Shown piece after piece: positions 11,425-21,716 of a DNA stretch of 64,000 bases. The notes below the pieces were generated by a model. The model searched no databases. It saw only the letters and a program-made list of their open reading frames with translations, and was not told the origin of the DNA. This DNA comes from Hyaloperonospora brassicae. Its lineage: Eukaryota > Oomycota > Peronosporomycetes > Peronosporales > Peronosporaceae. The stretch's first letter is position 1. Each line of letters begins with the position of its first letter. Location: positions 248,001 to 312,000 of the forward strand of contig CANTFL010001407.1 of NCBI GenBank assembly GCA_947650285.1, given 5' to 3'. A program made the translations under genes and the position numbers.

Positions 11425-13045
11425 ATGAGCATGACAAAATCCTCATCTCTTCCTGAGGCCTCAAAGGTCGCGCTTCGTAAGTTGATCGCTGGCCGTGGGC
11501 TCAGAATATGTGGAGTTCTAAATGCTGAAGGTCCCGATCTGCTAAATGCACGTGTCGAGACCTTCATGCAGCTTTAAAAGGCCCGTCTTGGTCAGGTTCG
11601 AAAGCAATTGTCGCCTGCTATGCCAACACACTTAGTGGCTATTCCTAATGAAGAGGCTAAGGCTCGTCCATTTAGGGTGGACGTCAAACATTATGTCAGG
11701 AAGAATAGAGAAAATTTTACATTCTGGATCAGTAATATTGAGATGGCCATGAGATCTGGTCCGATCTCACTGGAGCATCAGCGAGTCTTTCTGGCCATCT
11801 TAAATCTCGGAGGGAGAGCAAGAGAGTGGGTTCTGACGTGTATCACGTCTGTCGACTAGGCGTATCCCACATGGGTCGCTCATGCGGGTAATCTTGCGAG
11901 TTTCCTCGCCGCCCAAACAGTCTTTTCGCGTGCGCTCACGCTTAATATATCTAATCTTCAGAAAAGAATGAGTAGACGGACTATGTTCAAGAGTTGAGAA
12001 TTCTGATGGCTGCTATTTGGTCCGACCTTCTCCCTGAGACAGTCTATATGACTGTCTTTATGAGAGTCTTCGAACTGTGGCGACCAGAACTGAGGTCTGT
12101 CGGGTTAATCCCTCTACTTTTAAAGAAGCTGTGATAATCGCTCAGAATGCTGAGCTCAACGATAAGTCGGTCAGACTTGGTTGGAATCGGTACAGCCTCA
12201 GCTTCGCAAGTGCAACCACAACAAACACTTCGGCTTACTGCAAGCCTAAACCGATGGATCTCATCAATTTCTAAAGATGAAGATGAAGCTGATCTCCAGA
12301 TTGCGGAGCACCAACAGGAAGTATGCCATTGTCATACATGCGGAAGCACTTAACAATTGCGTCTTACTTGGCCTTTGCGGAAGCAGCGCCAGACTACTAT
12401 GAGCCGAAACCTCGGCCCTAACCATAAATCTGGAATGGCACGGGGAAACGTCGATATCCAGTAGACGCGGGGCGCCCTACTGGGGTAGAACTAGGTTCTT
12501 TAATTATCAACCAGGTAGAGCAAAGCAGGGTTAGCCCCAAAGAGATCTGTGCCGGTCAGCACAGAGCATGGATACAAGTCTAGCTTATTATTTGCCCGAG
12601 GCGACACTGAAGGCTTTGAGAAGCATTAGTTAAATTTAATCAACCATGGAGCATCATGGAATTATGCTCGACGTCGTTCCTACGACGGAAGTCAGCGATA
12701 CGCTGCAGCGATCAAAGCGCATGAGGGTGATTCGATCACCGTTCGTTTAGCAACTGGTAGTCTCTTCACAGCGCCTAAAGCTCCGTTGAACTCGGGTGTG
12801 AAGGTTTTGGACTTTGACGGCATTGGACGCTGTATTGTTCTCGATTAGGATATAGATATGATATCATCTTACGTATAGACTGGCTTGAACGCCATGATCC
12901 ATGGAATGATTGGAGGTATGAGACCTTAGGCACAATGCGCACTGTTCCTGGCGGAGGTTGAGAGATTCATGGACCCACCTTGGATCGACAGCATCAGCAC
13001 TATTGGCACGAGCCATTGACAAATGATTTAAACGTGCTGAACATT
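11425..13045 (+). pseudogene. Gypsy-1 gag and protease, broken
   Basis: The gag frame starts at the ATG at 11425. It has stops at 11575 (TAA) and at 11857 but otherwise stays in one frame. The best part (11608-11859) reads like an oomycete Gypsy capsid, with FRVDVKHY, FWISNIEMAMRSG and GRAREWVL segments. After about 12250 the frame shifts repeatedly. A protease remnant is visible at about 12600-12960, with segments resembling VRLATGS, a LDFDGIGRCIVLD run and an Arg-His-Glu-Pro-Trp motif in shifted frames. The sequence stops at 13045 where Gypsy-2 has inserted. Not functional. Confidence 0.8.
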
Positions 13046-14178
13046 TGTGGTAACCGACTATGGAAGTTCGCTGTAGAGGAACTGATCGCATATCCGTTAT
13101 GTCCGAGCCAGTTAACGGTTGGCTGACCGGTCCCACATCTGTTCATATCGCGTCCATGCGACAGTCAGACTAAAATGGATGTTAGAAGGGGCAGGTTGGG
13201 ACCTGCGATCTTGGGTCAAGGTATGAGGCGGAAGGTAACGTTGGCGATCAGTCGATCAAGAAGGGAAAAGCGATCACCAAGGCAATAGCGATCAAGGAGG
13301 CGATCGGGAACGTGATTTGTGATCAGGTATGTGATCGAGATCAAGTATGTGATCGCGATCAAGTTAGTGTGGATTGCACCATGCGATCCGCGATCAGCAA
13401 GGCGATCGCGATCGGGAGGCGATCGAGGTCGTGATCGGTGATCAGGTATGTAATCGCGATCAGACAAGTATATCAAGTGTGGGCCACGCAAGTACAAGAT
13501 CTCCACCGTCTAGAGAGAGCGACATGTGGCAAACGATGTCCAAGACATGGGGATAGGGATAGGGTTGTTGGGTTTGATTGGTTGACATTAAACAGAGTTC
13601 AATTTGCTTCAAAGTACACGTGTCGACTTCTCCTCCGGGTGGATCATTGGCCACCCGACGTCAAGGAAAGGTTTACATACTTTAATTAGGTGATATCCCT
13701 GGATTGTTTGGCCAGGGATCAAGATCTCTCAAACAACAACCCAACTGCGACTGGACGCAGGAGACCCTTTGTGTTTGAGGACCCAAGATCTCGAGACGGC
13801 TCAAGTGGTCAGAAAGCTCGCGTATCAAGGTCTACATTTGGACAAGGCGATCTGTTACAGATCAGGGTGACTCATATCGAGCACCCCACAAGCATACAAG
13901 TGATTGCGAGCCGAATACCACGTGATCACACCAACCCCGATCGTGGTGTGAAGCTTTCCACACCGTGATTGAACCTTGGCCCCATCGCAAACACGGTCAA
14001 GTTTTCCATTGACACGAGTCCACCTGGAAGAGTGCAACCCACCCCACCGACGGGTACAAAAGGTGAGGAAGGCAATCAAGAATACGGAATCGAAGTACCC
14101 CCTCCGATAGTCGGTCGTCCGGGCGCCAGTGGAGAGCTGGGATCGACTCCTCAAAAGAGCAATCACCACTCCACCACA
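13046..14178 (+). repeat. Gypsy-2 5' LTR (1.13 kb)
   Basis: Starts TGTGGTAA and ends CTCCACCACA, giving a 6-bp terminal inverted repeat. It is nearly identical to 27485-28609, with roughly 20-25 differences over 1.1 kb by eye. It contains a dense GATC array in its left third and ends with the TCGGTCGTCCGGGCGCCAGT block also seen in a related LTR at 45.9 kb. It is followed after one base by a tRNA-type primer-binding site. Confidence 0.93.
13225..13465 (+). repeat. GATC array inside the Gypsy-2 LTR
   Basis: About 18 GATC tetramers in roughly 240 bp, most as GCGATC, GTGATC or the palindrome GCGATCGC. The spacing is irregular (about 6-30 bp) and a looser unit resembling GTGATCGNGATCAAGTAT recurs. 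Near-random sequence would give about one. The array is repeated in the 3' LTR (27665-27905). Short frames crossing it are repeat translations, not genes. Whether it is a regulatory, recombination or base-modification region is unknown. Confidence 0.85.
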
Positions 14179-14179
14179 A

Positions 14180-14197
14180 TGGTGCGCGTGCCCGGAT
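14180..14197 (+). other. Primer-binding site of Gypsy-2
   Basis: TGGTGCGCGTGCCCGGAT begins one base after the 5' LTR. TGG is the complement of a tRNA 3' CCA end, and the following bases would pair with an acceptor stem and T arm. I cannot name the tRNA without a tRNA set. Confidence 0.7.
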
Positions 14198-14498
14198 CTT
14201 CTGATGACTCGGGATTTCACCGTACGTCCCTGAGTGAAGATGTAAAGACAAAAACTGAACCATAAATGGAATCGTCGAAGGACAAGGAATTGCCACAGAC
14301 GCGTGAGTCTAAAAGAATACCAGTTCATTAGAATTTTGGGAGGGGCTCCACTGACAAATAATTAAAAGAAGAAAATCGATCATTTGATTTGGAAAAAAAC
14401 CATCGACACCCTCCTGAGGTCCCTTCGGAAACCACCGCGGATCGTGCTACAAAGCATGATTAGCAGGTTGGAACCCATAGGCTAAAACCGAGCAAAAG

Positions 14499-16400
14499 TT
14501 GCCCAAAGTCACACCCGAGATCTCGAGAAAAGACCGATCGAGGACTGTGAAGGTGAATGAAACAACGACCGAGCCCGATCAACGTGATCGAGTTGAGAAC
14601 AAAATCTTGAAGCTGTTAAAGTTCGTTAAAGACGAGATCAAGAAGGAAAGGTGGCAAAATGAAGAACTGGCCAAGTTGTACGGGTGGAAAGTTGGTCAAG
14701 AAATTACTATCAAGCGACCCAGTACTCCACGTGCTGAAGCCATAACTGATCGACGAGATAAAGGGTCTGGTATCGACCCCGTCAAGAGCATCGAACATGC
14801 TGGAATGAATCTATGGGATCATGCGACTTTCGCATAAAGCAAAATTCGTGGCGGACATGATCGATGTGATAAGATAGTTGGATTTCGTTCAAGGTCAAAT
14901 TACCTGCGCATGTCGATCGTTGTACGAGAAGCTGATCCCTCTCACAGGAAATGCCAAGATTGAAGATCAAGAGAGTACCACGATCGCGGACATGACGAAG
15001 GAATATCACACCGAGTAGTCGCAGTATGCCTCATCGGAATCCGACATCGACTCAGGCGCCTCTATCGGCATTCAACGGATGTCACTAGGCCCAGTGAATC
15101 CGCTCATCTACATGATCGCGCCAAAAGAATCAGGGATGAGCCGCGATCGGCAGCTATACGCGCCACCGGAGATAACGCAGCGGCCTTACAAGGATACCTG
15201 CTGTCGTACCTTGATAACGCAATGGAGCTATTCAAACAGAGACAGCGGAGGCAAGCCTGTCCTGCGATCAGTCCAAGTCAAGCGATCAAGATGCCAAGAG
15301 CGCGAGAGACATACTTTTCGGATGTGGAGATGGAGTCGGTCGGATCGCGTCAATGTCAATCAGTCTTTGGCTATCCTCGATGACACTCCCGTACGAATCG
15401 GAGCGGGGAAGGCCCAGTGCGGCCATTAATGTCTCCTGCAGAAGTGTCAATGAATCAAACGCCGTCTCTCCAGAGTATCCGTTTCTTGGTGATCGGCGAG
15501 CTGAACGAATTTAATAGCAGAAACCGAGGCATAGATCGCGCCAGAAGTTAGATCTGCAAGGTCAAGTCGGCGTTCCTAAGGGACCAAACACGAGATGAAA
15601 ATAAATGCCTAGTGTTCGGTGATCTACTGACGGGACCGGCACATAATTAGTACAGTTAATCGATTCGCACTACTCGTCGCACGTGGAAATGTCTGCTGGA
15701 AGTTTTCATGGTGCAATATGGAGAGTACGGTGTATCACAATATCAGACATTATTACGACGTACGCAAACGACCGGATGAAACGCCGTTGGAGTATTTACA
15801 CCGAGTGAATAAGGCAGCGTTCCGATCCAAGTTTGCGATTCGAAAAGGACGACAAGCTACGCGGCGTGAATATGTGGAACATTTTATTTCGACACTGGAC
15901 GATCTCGAGCTGGCAAAACAGTTGACTCTACTGCGATTGTCGGACTCCGACGACATCGAAGAAATGTTGCGTGCATATCAGCGGATGCAAAACCGGTACA
16001 CGAAGGCGTCGATAAGATCGGGAAAATTTCATCAACTATCAAAAGTTAAGGCTGACCACGTGCCTTCGAAATCAACCCGACCCGTACGAGCAATTCGGGT
16101 GGAAAGCGAGAGCAGCAATTCGGAGTCGGATCGAAGCGGATCGGAAGAGGACGTGGACCGGCGCAGAGTTTGTGCAACTACCGTCCCCACTTAAGTGCAA
16201 TCAAACCAAGATCATCGAACGCCGCATAAGAAAGATGATCGGGTGGAGTTACGCGATCACAGAGAGCGATCAAAACCGTGCACTCACTGTGGATCGGTCA
16301 AGAATAATGATCGTGGCTGCTGGAAGCGATTGACCTGCCATTAGTGTGGCTGTAAAGGACATCCATCTTACAAGTGTTTACACGCGTGTGCAGCTTCTGA
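14499..16400 (+). pseudogene. Gypsy-2 gag, broken into several frames
   Basis: Open pieces lie at 14499-14837 (112 codons), 15079-15429 and 15718-16194 (158 codons). The last is the clearest: it reads as the C-terminal half of an oomycete Gypsy capsid, with RKRPDETPLEYLHRVN and REYVEHFISTLDD segments, then a basic/acidic Ser-rich tail. A Cys/His-rich region follows at about 16270-16390, including a CX2CX4HX4C zinc knuckle whose second position is a TAG stop. The 14.6-kb part is Lys/Glu-rich and likely a coiled coil. Several stops and shifts separate the pieces, so no particle protein could be made. Confidence 0.8.
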
Positions 16401-16798
16401 AAAAGGGCATGAGAGTGGCAAGTTCTCTTTGGAAAAGTTCTACAACCTGATGCGCCAATGGTATGTGCCTACCAAGCACGCAGGCATGTTTCCGTCCGAG
16501 GCGGAGGAGATGTTAAACTAGGACGCTCGCCAGGATGGAATATGGTACGAGCCGAGCGTTCTAGGCTCTGCATATATGCATTCGTTGAGAAACAAGTGAA
16601 GGATCAAAAAGTTAATGATAAGGCCGAGCCGATCGCTAATACACGTAATGATTCAACTCGTGTCACGGCGATTTCAAGTGTGCAACGAATTAAAGAATAC
16701 ACTCGATTAGCCGTGAAGATGAAGCTCAATCTCGCACCAGGGAAATCACGTGGTAATGGGAAATATCACACCTTTGGAAAATGTTTTAAGCAGTTGGC

Positions 16799-18373
16799 AT
16801 GATGAATAATGAGAAGCCCACTATGCTGTTCTATTCCGGTGCTGAAGTGTCAATCATCGGCTCTACCTTTTCTCGTAAGGTAGGGTGCATGATCGACAAA
16901 AGCCAGACTCAAGAATGTGTGGGCATAGGGGAAAACGCATACATGACAATTGGGTGCACGAAGATCAAGATTACATTGGACGGCTCACAAGTGTATTTTT
17001 TCGACGTATGGGTCGGTGATTAAGTCGGTCAAGAGGCTATACTGGGTCTGGACTTCATGGCTCCGGCAGTAATTTGCTTGGATCTAGCGGACGGAACGCT
17101 ATGTCTACCCGATGAAGTTTGCATTGGTCTAGCGGGGCGTGAGCAACTTTATAGATCTACCATCCAATCTATCAACCTGAATGATCAACACGTGGAGAAA
17201 CCGGTCGGCAAACAAACAGAAGTGAGGATAGGGATCGCGCTACCAAGAGCTTAACTGTAAGTAAGACGAGACGTGGACTGGGTACCAACTGTGACTAACG
17301 GGCCTGGCAGGATCAACTATCTACAGCTCACAAACCTATGTGATCGCGAGTTGAGTTTTACGCTGGGGAGCTCCATTAAATCTGTGGATGGTATGGAAAC
17401 TATACCGCGATCGCAGGGGTACGTGTCTGTGGGGTCGCGACGTTATAACGAGTGACAGACATTAGCGTTCGAGACTACAACTGATCGAAAAGAAGTATCA
17501 CCCGCAACATATGAATGCTTATTGGTTGATCAGCGATCAGAACCTACGTCGAGAAATATTTAAAAATGCCAAGAAGTGAAGACGGAAAAAGAGGCGAACG
17601 ACTGCAGTGCTTAAAAGTTACAAATGGATCAAAACGTGATCGAAGAAGATTTGATGCACCACATAGATGAGAGTGAAAGCAATTATCGCGATATGAGGAG
17701 CGATCAAAGATCGATCAAGGTACTTGTGACGGAACATACAAAGACGAGACTAAAGACGATGAGCGTGTGCAAACCATGTCAAAGGAATCTAGCAGAGTGG
17801 AGACGCCGACCGTGACAGCGAGGATCGATTGCAAGGAGCCTCATCGGGGGCAGAGACGATCCATCGATCATCCTGACGCGATCTCAGCCATGATTGGTAA
17901 TGGACAAAAACAGTCGAGAAATCAGTCTGACGAGATCGCGGAGGACACAGAAGAGGGGTGTATGTAGCCCGAGGAAGATGTTTATCTACCAACGAAAATT
18001 TCTTCGTCGATCTCTACGATGCAAGGGTGCAAGAGGAGGGATCAGTCACAAGATCGGCATGAGGAGTCAAACACTGAAGTAAAGATGGTCGACGTAAAAG
18101 ATATCAGGCGAGGTTTCAGCGGTTTGCTGCAAGAAGAGTCCCGCTGTCATACTGACGGGATTGCGATCAAAAATTGTGAGTTACAGGAAAAGCCCGATCG
18201 ACTAAATAAACGAAATGACGTCGTGGGGATCGGAGAAGAAAAGAAGGGGGTGGAACCGATTACCGATTCGACGTATCGTAACGAATGTACAAATTTTTGT
18301 ACTGATGATTTCGGTAAACACATGGCGATCCTACCAGAAGTTGTTACACCGACGGCCGAATTATCTTTAATAG
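16799..18373 (+). pseudogene. Gypsy-2 aspartic protease and protease-RT linker, inactive
   Basis: The first ORF (16799-17023) reads YSGAEVSIIG where a retroviral-type protease has DTGA or DSGA. The catalytic Asp codon has become Tyr. The following segment up to about 17120 keeps the ILGLDF-type hydrophobic motif of the second half. From there to about 18373 is a long, acidic, charged linker in broken frames (17273-17455, 17624-17815, 18019-18381), rich in GATCG-containing codons like much of this element. The linker has no domain I recognise. Confidence 0.8.
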
Positions 18374-19022
18374 ACATTTAAGTGGGCGACCCTGGAACGC
18401 CACTGTCGAGTGATCAAGAGAAGTTGCGACAAGTAATATGAGCGAATCGCCATCTGCTAATCGGCAAAGATAATTCCCTACCCCCTACGGCTCGTGGAGC
18501 GGTCTGTGATATTAATGTCGGAGGCTCTAACCCGATCGCACAGAGAGTGCGACCGGTCGATCTTAAATTTCGCGAGAAGATAGCCGATCCTGTCAAGGGA
18601 CTATTCACGGCGTAGATAATTCGCCCAACCACTTCTCCGAGGGCGTCACCGATCGTGGTGATTATTAAGAAGAATGGAGAAGATATTCGATTATGCATCG
18701 ACTATAGACGAGTGAATTAGCTGACGAGATTGATGGTTTACACCATGCCTTTGATCAGCGACTTGCTGCAGGATATGGATAAATTCATTTGGTACTGTTC
18801 CTTAGATATGGCATGTGGTTTTTGGGTAGTGGAGATGACGGACCGAGCCAGAAAAGTGTTGGCGTTTATTACACCTTCAGGCTTGTTTGAATGGCTAAAG
18901 ATTCCGTTTGGATTGAAGAACGCACCGCAGATCTAACAACGACTGATCGACAATGCGTCATATGGATATTCGAAGATTGGCACACGTATAACTACAATCA
19001 CTTCGAAATCGCCAGATCTTAT
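18374..19022 (+). pseudogene. Gypsy-2 reverse transcriptase, N-terminal part (interrupted)
   Basis: Conserved Ty3/Gypsy RT blocks occur in order: a run resembling ARGAVCDINVGGSNPIAQRV near 18490-18550, then SPIVVIIKKNGEDIRLCIDYR at about 18650-18715, CSLDMACGFWVVEMT (the first catalytic Asp of the palm) near 18800, and ITPSGLFEWLKIPFGLKNAPQ near 18870-18930. In-frame stops occur at about 18440, 18613, 18718 and 18934. The frame is split at 19022 by the Copia element, before the YXDD box, and resumes at 23627. Confidence 0.88.
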
Positions 19023-19320
19023 TGTTGGTTGAAGTTGATGTGACGTATTCACGCGAGTATGTGTTGGAGTATCTGTGATAGTGTCCATGATACTATAAGG
19101 TGATGTGACGAAGTTTACGGGTGTTCCACATCAACTATCAAACGGTTTCCAGGAAAGGAGATACGACGATACGGGACGCGACAGTCAGCATGGGGCAGTT
19201 AACAAGTTTTCTGAGAAAGTACTAACGGTAGGGAAGGATAACGATAAGCACGCACAGAATACAACTCACTTCTGCTTTTACTCCTTTTACCTCAAGCACA
19301 TCTTCGGTCGTAGATCAACA
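19023..19320 (+). repeat. Copia 5' LTR (298 bp)
   Basis: Boundaries are fixed by the 5-bp duplication and by the copy at 23329-23626. TG...CA ends are present. Confidence 0.95.
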
Positions 19321-19332
19321 GGTAATGGACCC
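19319..19332 (+). other. Copia primer-binding site, half-tRNA type
   Basis: Directly at the LTR edge the sequence CAGGTAATGGACCC resembles the GGTTATGGGCCC-type site of Drosophila copia, which pairs with the anticodon arm of an initiator-Met tRNA fragment rather than with a tRNA 3' end. There are about two mismatches. There is no TGG-type 3'-end site nearby. Confidence 0.5.
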
Positions 19333-20103
19333 AAGCCACGACTTCGCGCCCAAGTTGGAACCATTTGACGGGACCAACTATGCGTTATGGGCGTTCAGGA
19401 AGGATGTATCTCATGTCCAAGGGATTATGGGAGGCTGTGGACGGTGCAAGTCCGGTCACAGCGGAAAAGGAGCAGCAGGCGCATGCAGCGATCGTTCTTA
19501 ACTTTTGCGACTCCCAGCTCATGCATGTCATCACGGCGACGACGGCAAGGGATGCATGGGGTGAGTTGGCGAAATTTCACCACACCCAAGACATGGCAAG
19601 CCGGTTATGGCTGAATGAGCGGTTATAGTCGTTTAAGTATACGGCATCAACGATGAGCGCGCATGTGACCGAGTTAAAGCGACTCGTGCTGGACATGACG
19701 AAAGTCGGATGTCCGCCAAGTGAGGGCGATGCGTGTGCTACACTGCTACGAAGTCTTCAGTCGACTTTAGGAGTTTGGTTCAATCTTTTCACATGAGTGT
19801 GACGCAATTCAGCTTCAGCGACCTCGTCAGCAAGCTAATATCGGAGGAAGCGCGACAAAAGGATTTATCGCGCACCAAGGAAGCAACTGCGTTACATGTG
19901 GGTAGACACAAAGAGAAAACCAAGTTCGTCAAGAAGGGATAGAATTCGCAGCGCAAGAATGACACGAAAGTACATGGCTACAATTGTGGGAAGCGCGGAC
20001 ACTATGCGCGCGACTGCCGGGCGAGGAAGCGCGAGAATGGCGACAATGACAAAAGCGACGATCATTCCAATGTAGCTTTTCATGTCATGGAAGGGAGATC
20101 GGC
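19329..20103 (+). pseudogene. Copia gag (UBN2-like) with zinc knuckle, broken
   Basis: Starts at the ATG at 19329, immediately after the primer site. The N-terminal Copia gag motif (FDGTNYALW then a MYLMSKGLWEAVDG-like run) is split by a frameshift near 19402, where AAGG appears inserted. A TAG stop lies at 19626-19628. Further shifts precede the 19733-19942 segment (SFHMSVTQFSFSDLVSKL, typical of this gag type), which ends at a TAG. A CX2CX4HX4C zinc knuckle (CGKRGHYARDC) is at about 19985-20020. Not functional as written. Confidence 0.88.
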
Positions 20104-21569
20104 GGACTGCTGGATTATGGACAGCGGCGCAACGGCTCACATGTGCAAGGACCGAGCAGCGTTTGTCGAATACACAAAGACAACGACGGCAAGAAATGTA
20201 TTGAGCGCGAAAAAAGTGCGCAGCTGAAAGTACTCGGACAAGGTACAGTCAGCTTGCGGGTTTGGAACGGATCCTTATGGATCAACGCGCGGCTGAAAAA
20301 CGCGCTACACGTGCAGAATCTCAGCAAGAACCTGTTTTCCCTGACTGCAGCAACATCGCGCGGAATGACGGTCGAGATCTCTGGCGATGGCTGCATTGTC
20401 AAGAAGAGAGGAAGGATAGTTGCGATGGGTTCAAGGAGTGGCAACTTGATCACGCTCACTGTTGAGTCGACTGCCGAATGCCATGTTGCCGAGCATGAAG
20501 CTGACTTGTGGCATCGTCGCTTTGGTCATGTTTCTTATTCGACGGTGAACAAAATGATCAAGGAAGGACGCATTAAGGGCAAGTGCATGGACACAGATGT
20601 CGTGTGCGGCATATGCTCGACGGCTGAACAAGTTCGAAAAACGTTCAACAGCAGTGACGAAAAAATTGCAGAAAGGGAGAGTCGTCGTGAAGACTGGGTC
20701 GTGCGCTCAGATGTTGTGGGACCAATTACACCGGCATTAAAGTCAGGATATTGCTACATCGTGACATTCACTATGATGAAGAGTCGTTATGTAATGGTCA
20801 CCCATTACGCGAGAAAAGCGATGTCACAAAAGCGTTCCAGAAGTACTGGCACGACGCTAAGATCGAGTGTGACGTCGATGTGAAGGTGTTGCGCAGCAAT
20901 CATGGTGGTGAGTATCGAAACGAAGAGATGAAACGGTTACGCACAACCAAGCGGATCAAGCAGGAATTTAAAGTGCCGCATAATCCAGAACAGAACGGCA
21001 TGGCAGAGCGCATAAACCGCACGCTAATCGAAATGACTCGATGTATGCTGAGTGATGCCCGCATGAGTAAAGTGTACTGGTGCAAGGCATTGATAACGGC
21101 TGCGGCCACTCGCAACTTTCTGCCAAGTGTTTTGAGTCCGAAGTCGAGCCCTTTTGAGCTTGTGTTTCGGCGCAAACCACGCGTCGAGGTTCTTCGGGTA
21201 TTCGGCAGTCTGTGTTACGCGCACATTGCCAAGACCAAGCGAAGCAAGCTCGCAGATATAGGTTTTCGATGCCGGCTCCTTGGATACTCCAAAGAGCACA
21301 AGGCATTTCGGCTTCTGGATGCAAGTACAGGGGCATTTGTCATTTCACGCAGTGTGAATTATGCAGGAAATTCAGAAATTATGCCGATGAAGTCACCACA
21401 AAGCGACCGTACGCCGTGCGTGATCGACGTGTTGGGTGAAGGCGATGAAGAAATGGACGACACATCAATAGACGACGGGGACGACACGCCAAGAAGCGGA
21501 AGCCTAAGAGGCGTACGATTTGGAACAGAGCCGACAGAACATCCTACTGGCTCGATTACGACGCGCTAA
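20104..21569 (+). pseudogene. Copia protease and integrase, frameshifted
   Basis: The protease active site WIMDSGATAHMC is intact at about 20113-20148. The frame then passes to 20143-20883, carrying the GAG_pre-integrase region with the HHCC zinc site (HRRFGHVS then CGIC). The first integrase catalytic Asp is in SDVVGPITP. A frameshift near 20800 moves the frame to 20751-21569. There the second catalytic motif reads LRSNHGGEY where the family has SDNGGEY, so the Asp is lost. The Glu motif NPEQNGMAER is kept. The segment ends at TAA 21567-21569, but that frame continues into RT without any further stop. DNA insertion activity is improbable. Confidence 0.9.
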
Positions 21570-21716
21570 TCAAGTACACCGGGACGTGACGGCGAACAAG
21601 AAGCACACGTACGACCAGTCTGCAAGAAACAGGTCATCCGGCGTTATGAACAAGACTTCCCGAACCTGCGTCGAGGCCAAGAAAACCTCGCCGACTGTGA
21701 AGGTGATCAAGACGCA

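Noticed and set aside
13216..13506. 96-codon minus-strand frame (and its copy at 27656-27946) rich in Asp/Arg/Ile-Thr-Tyr
   Set aside because: It is a translation of the GATC array in the LTR; the periodic peptide follows the DNA repeat and there is no start context or domain.
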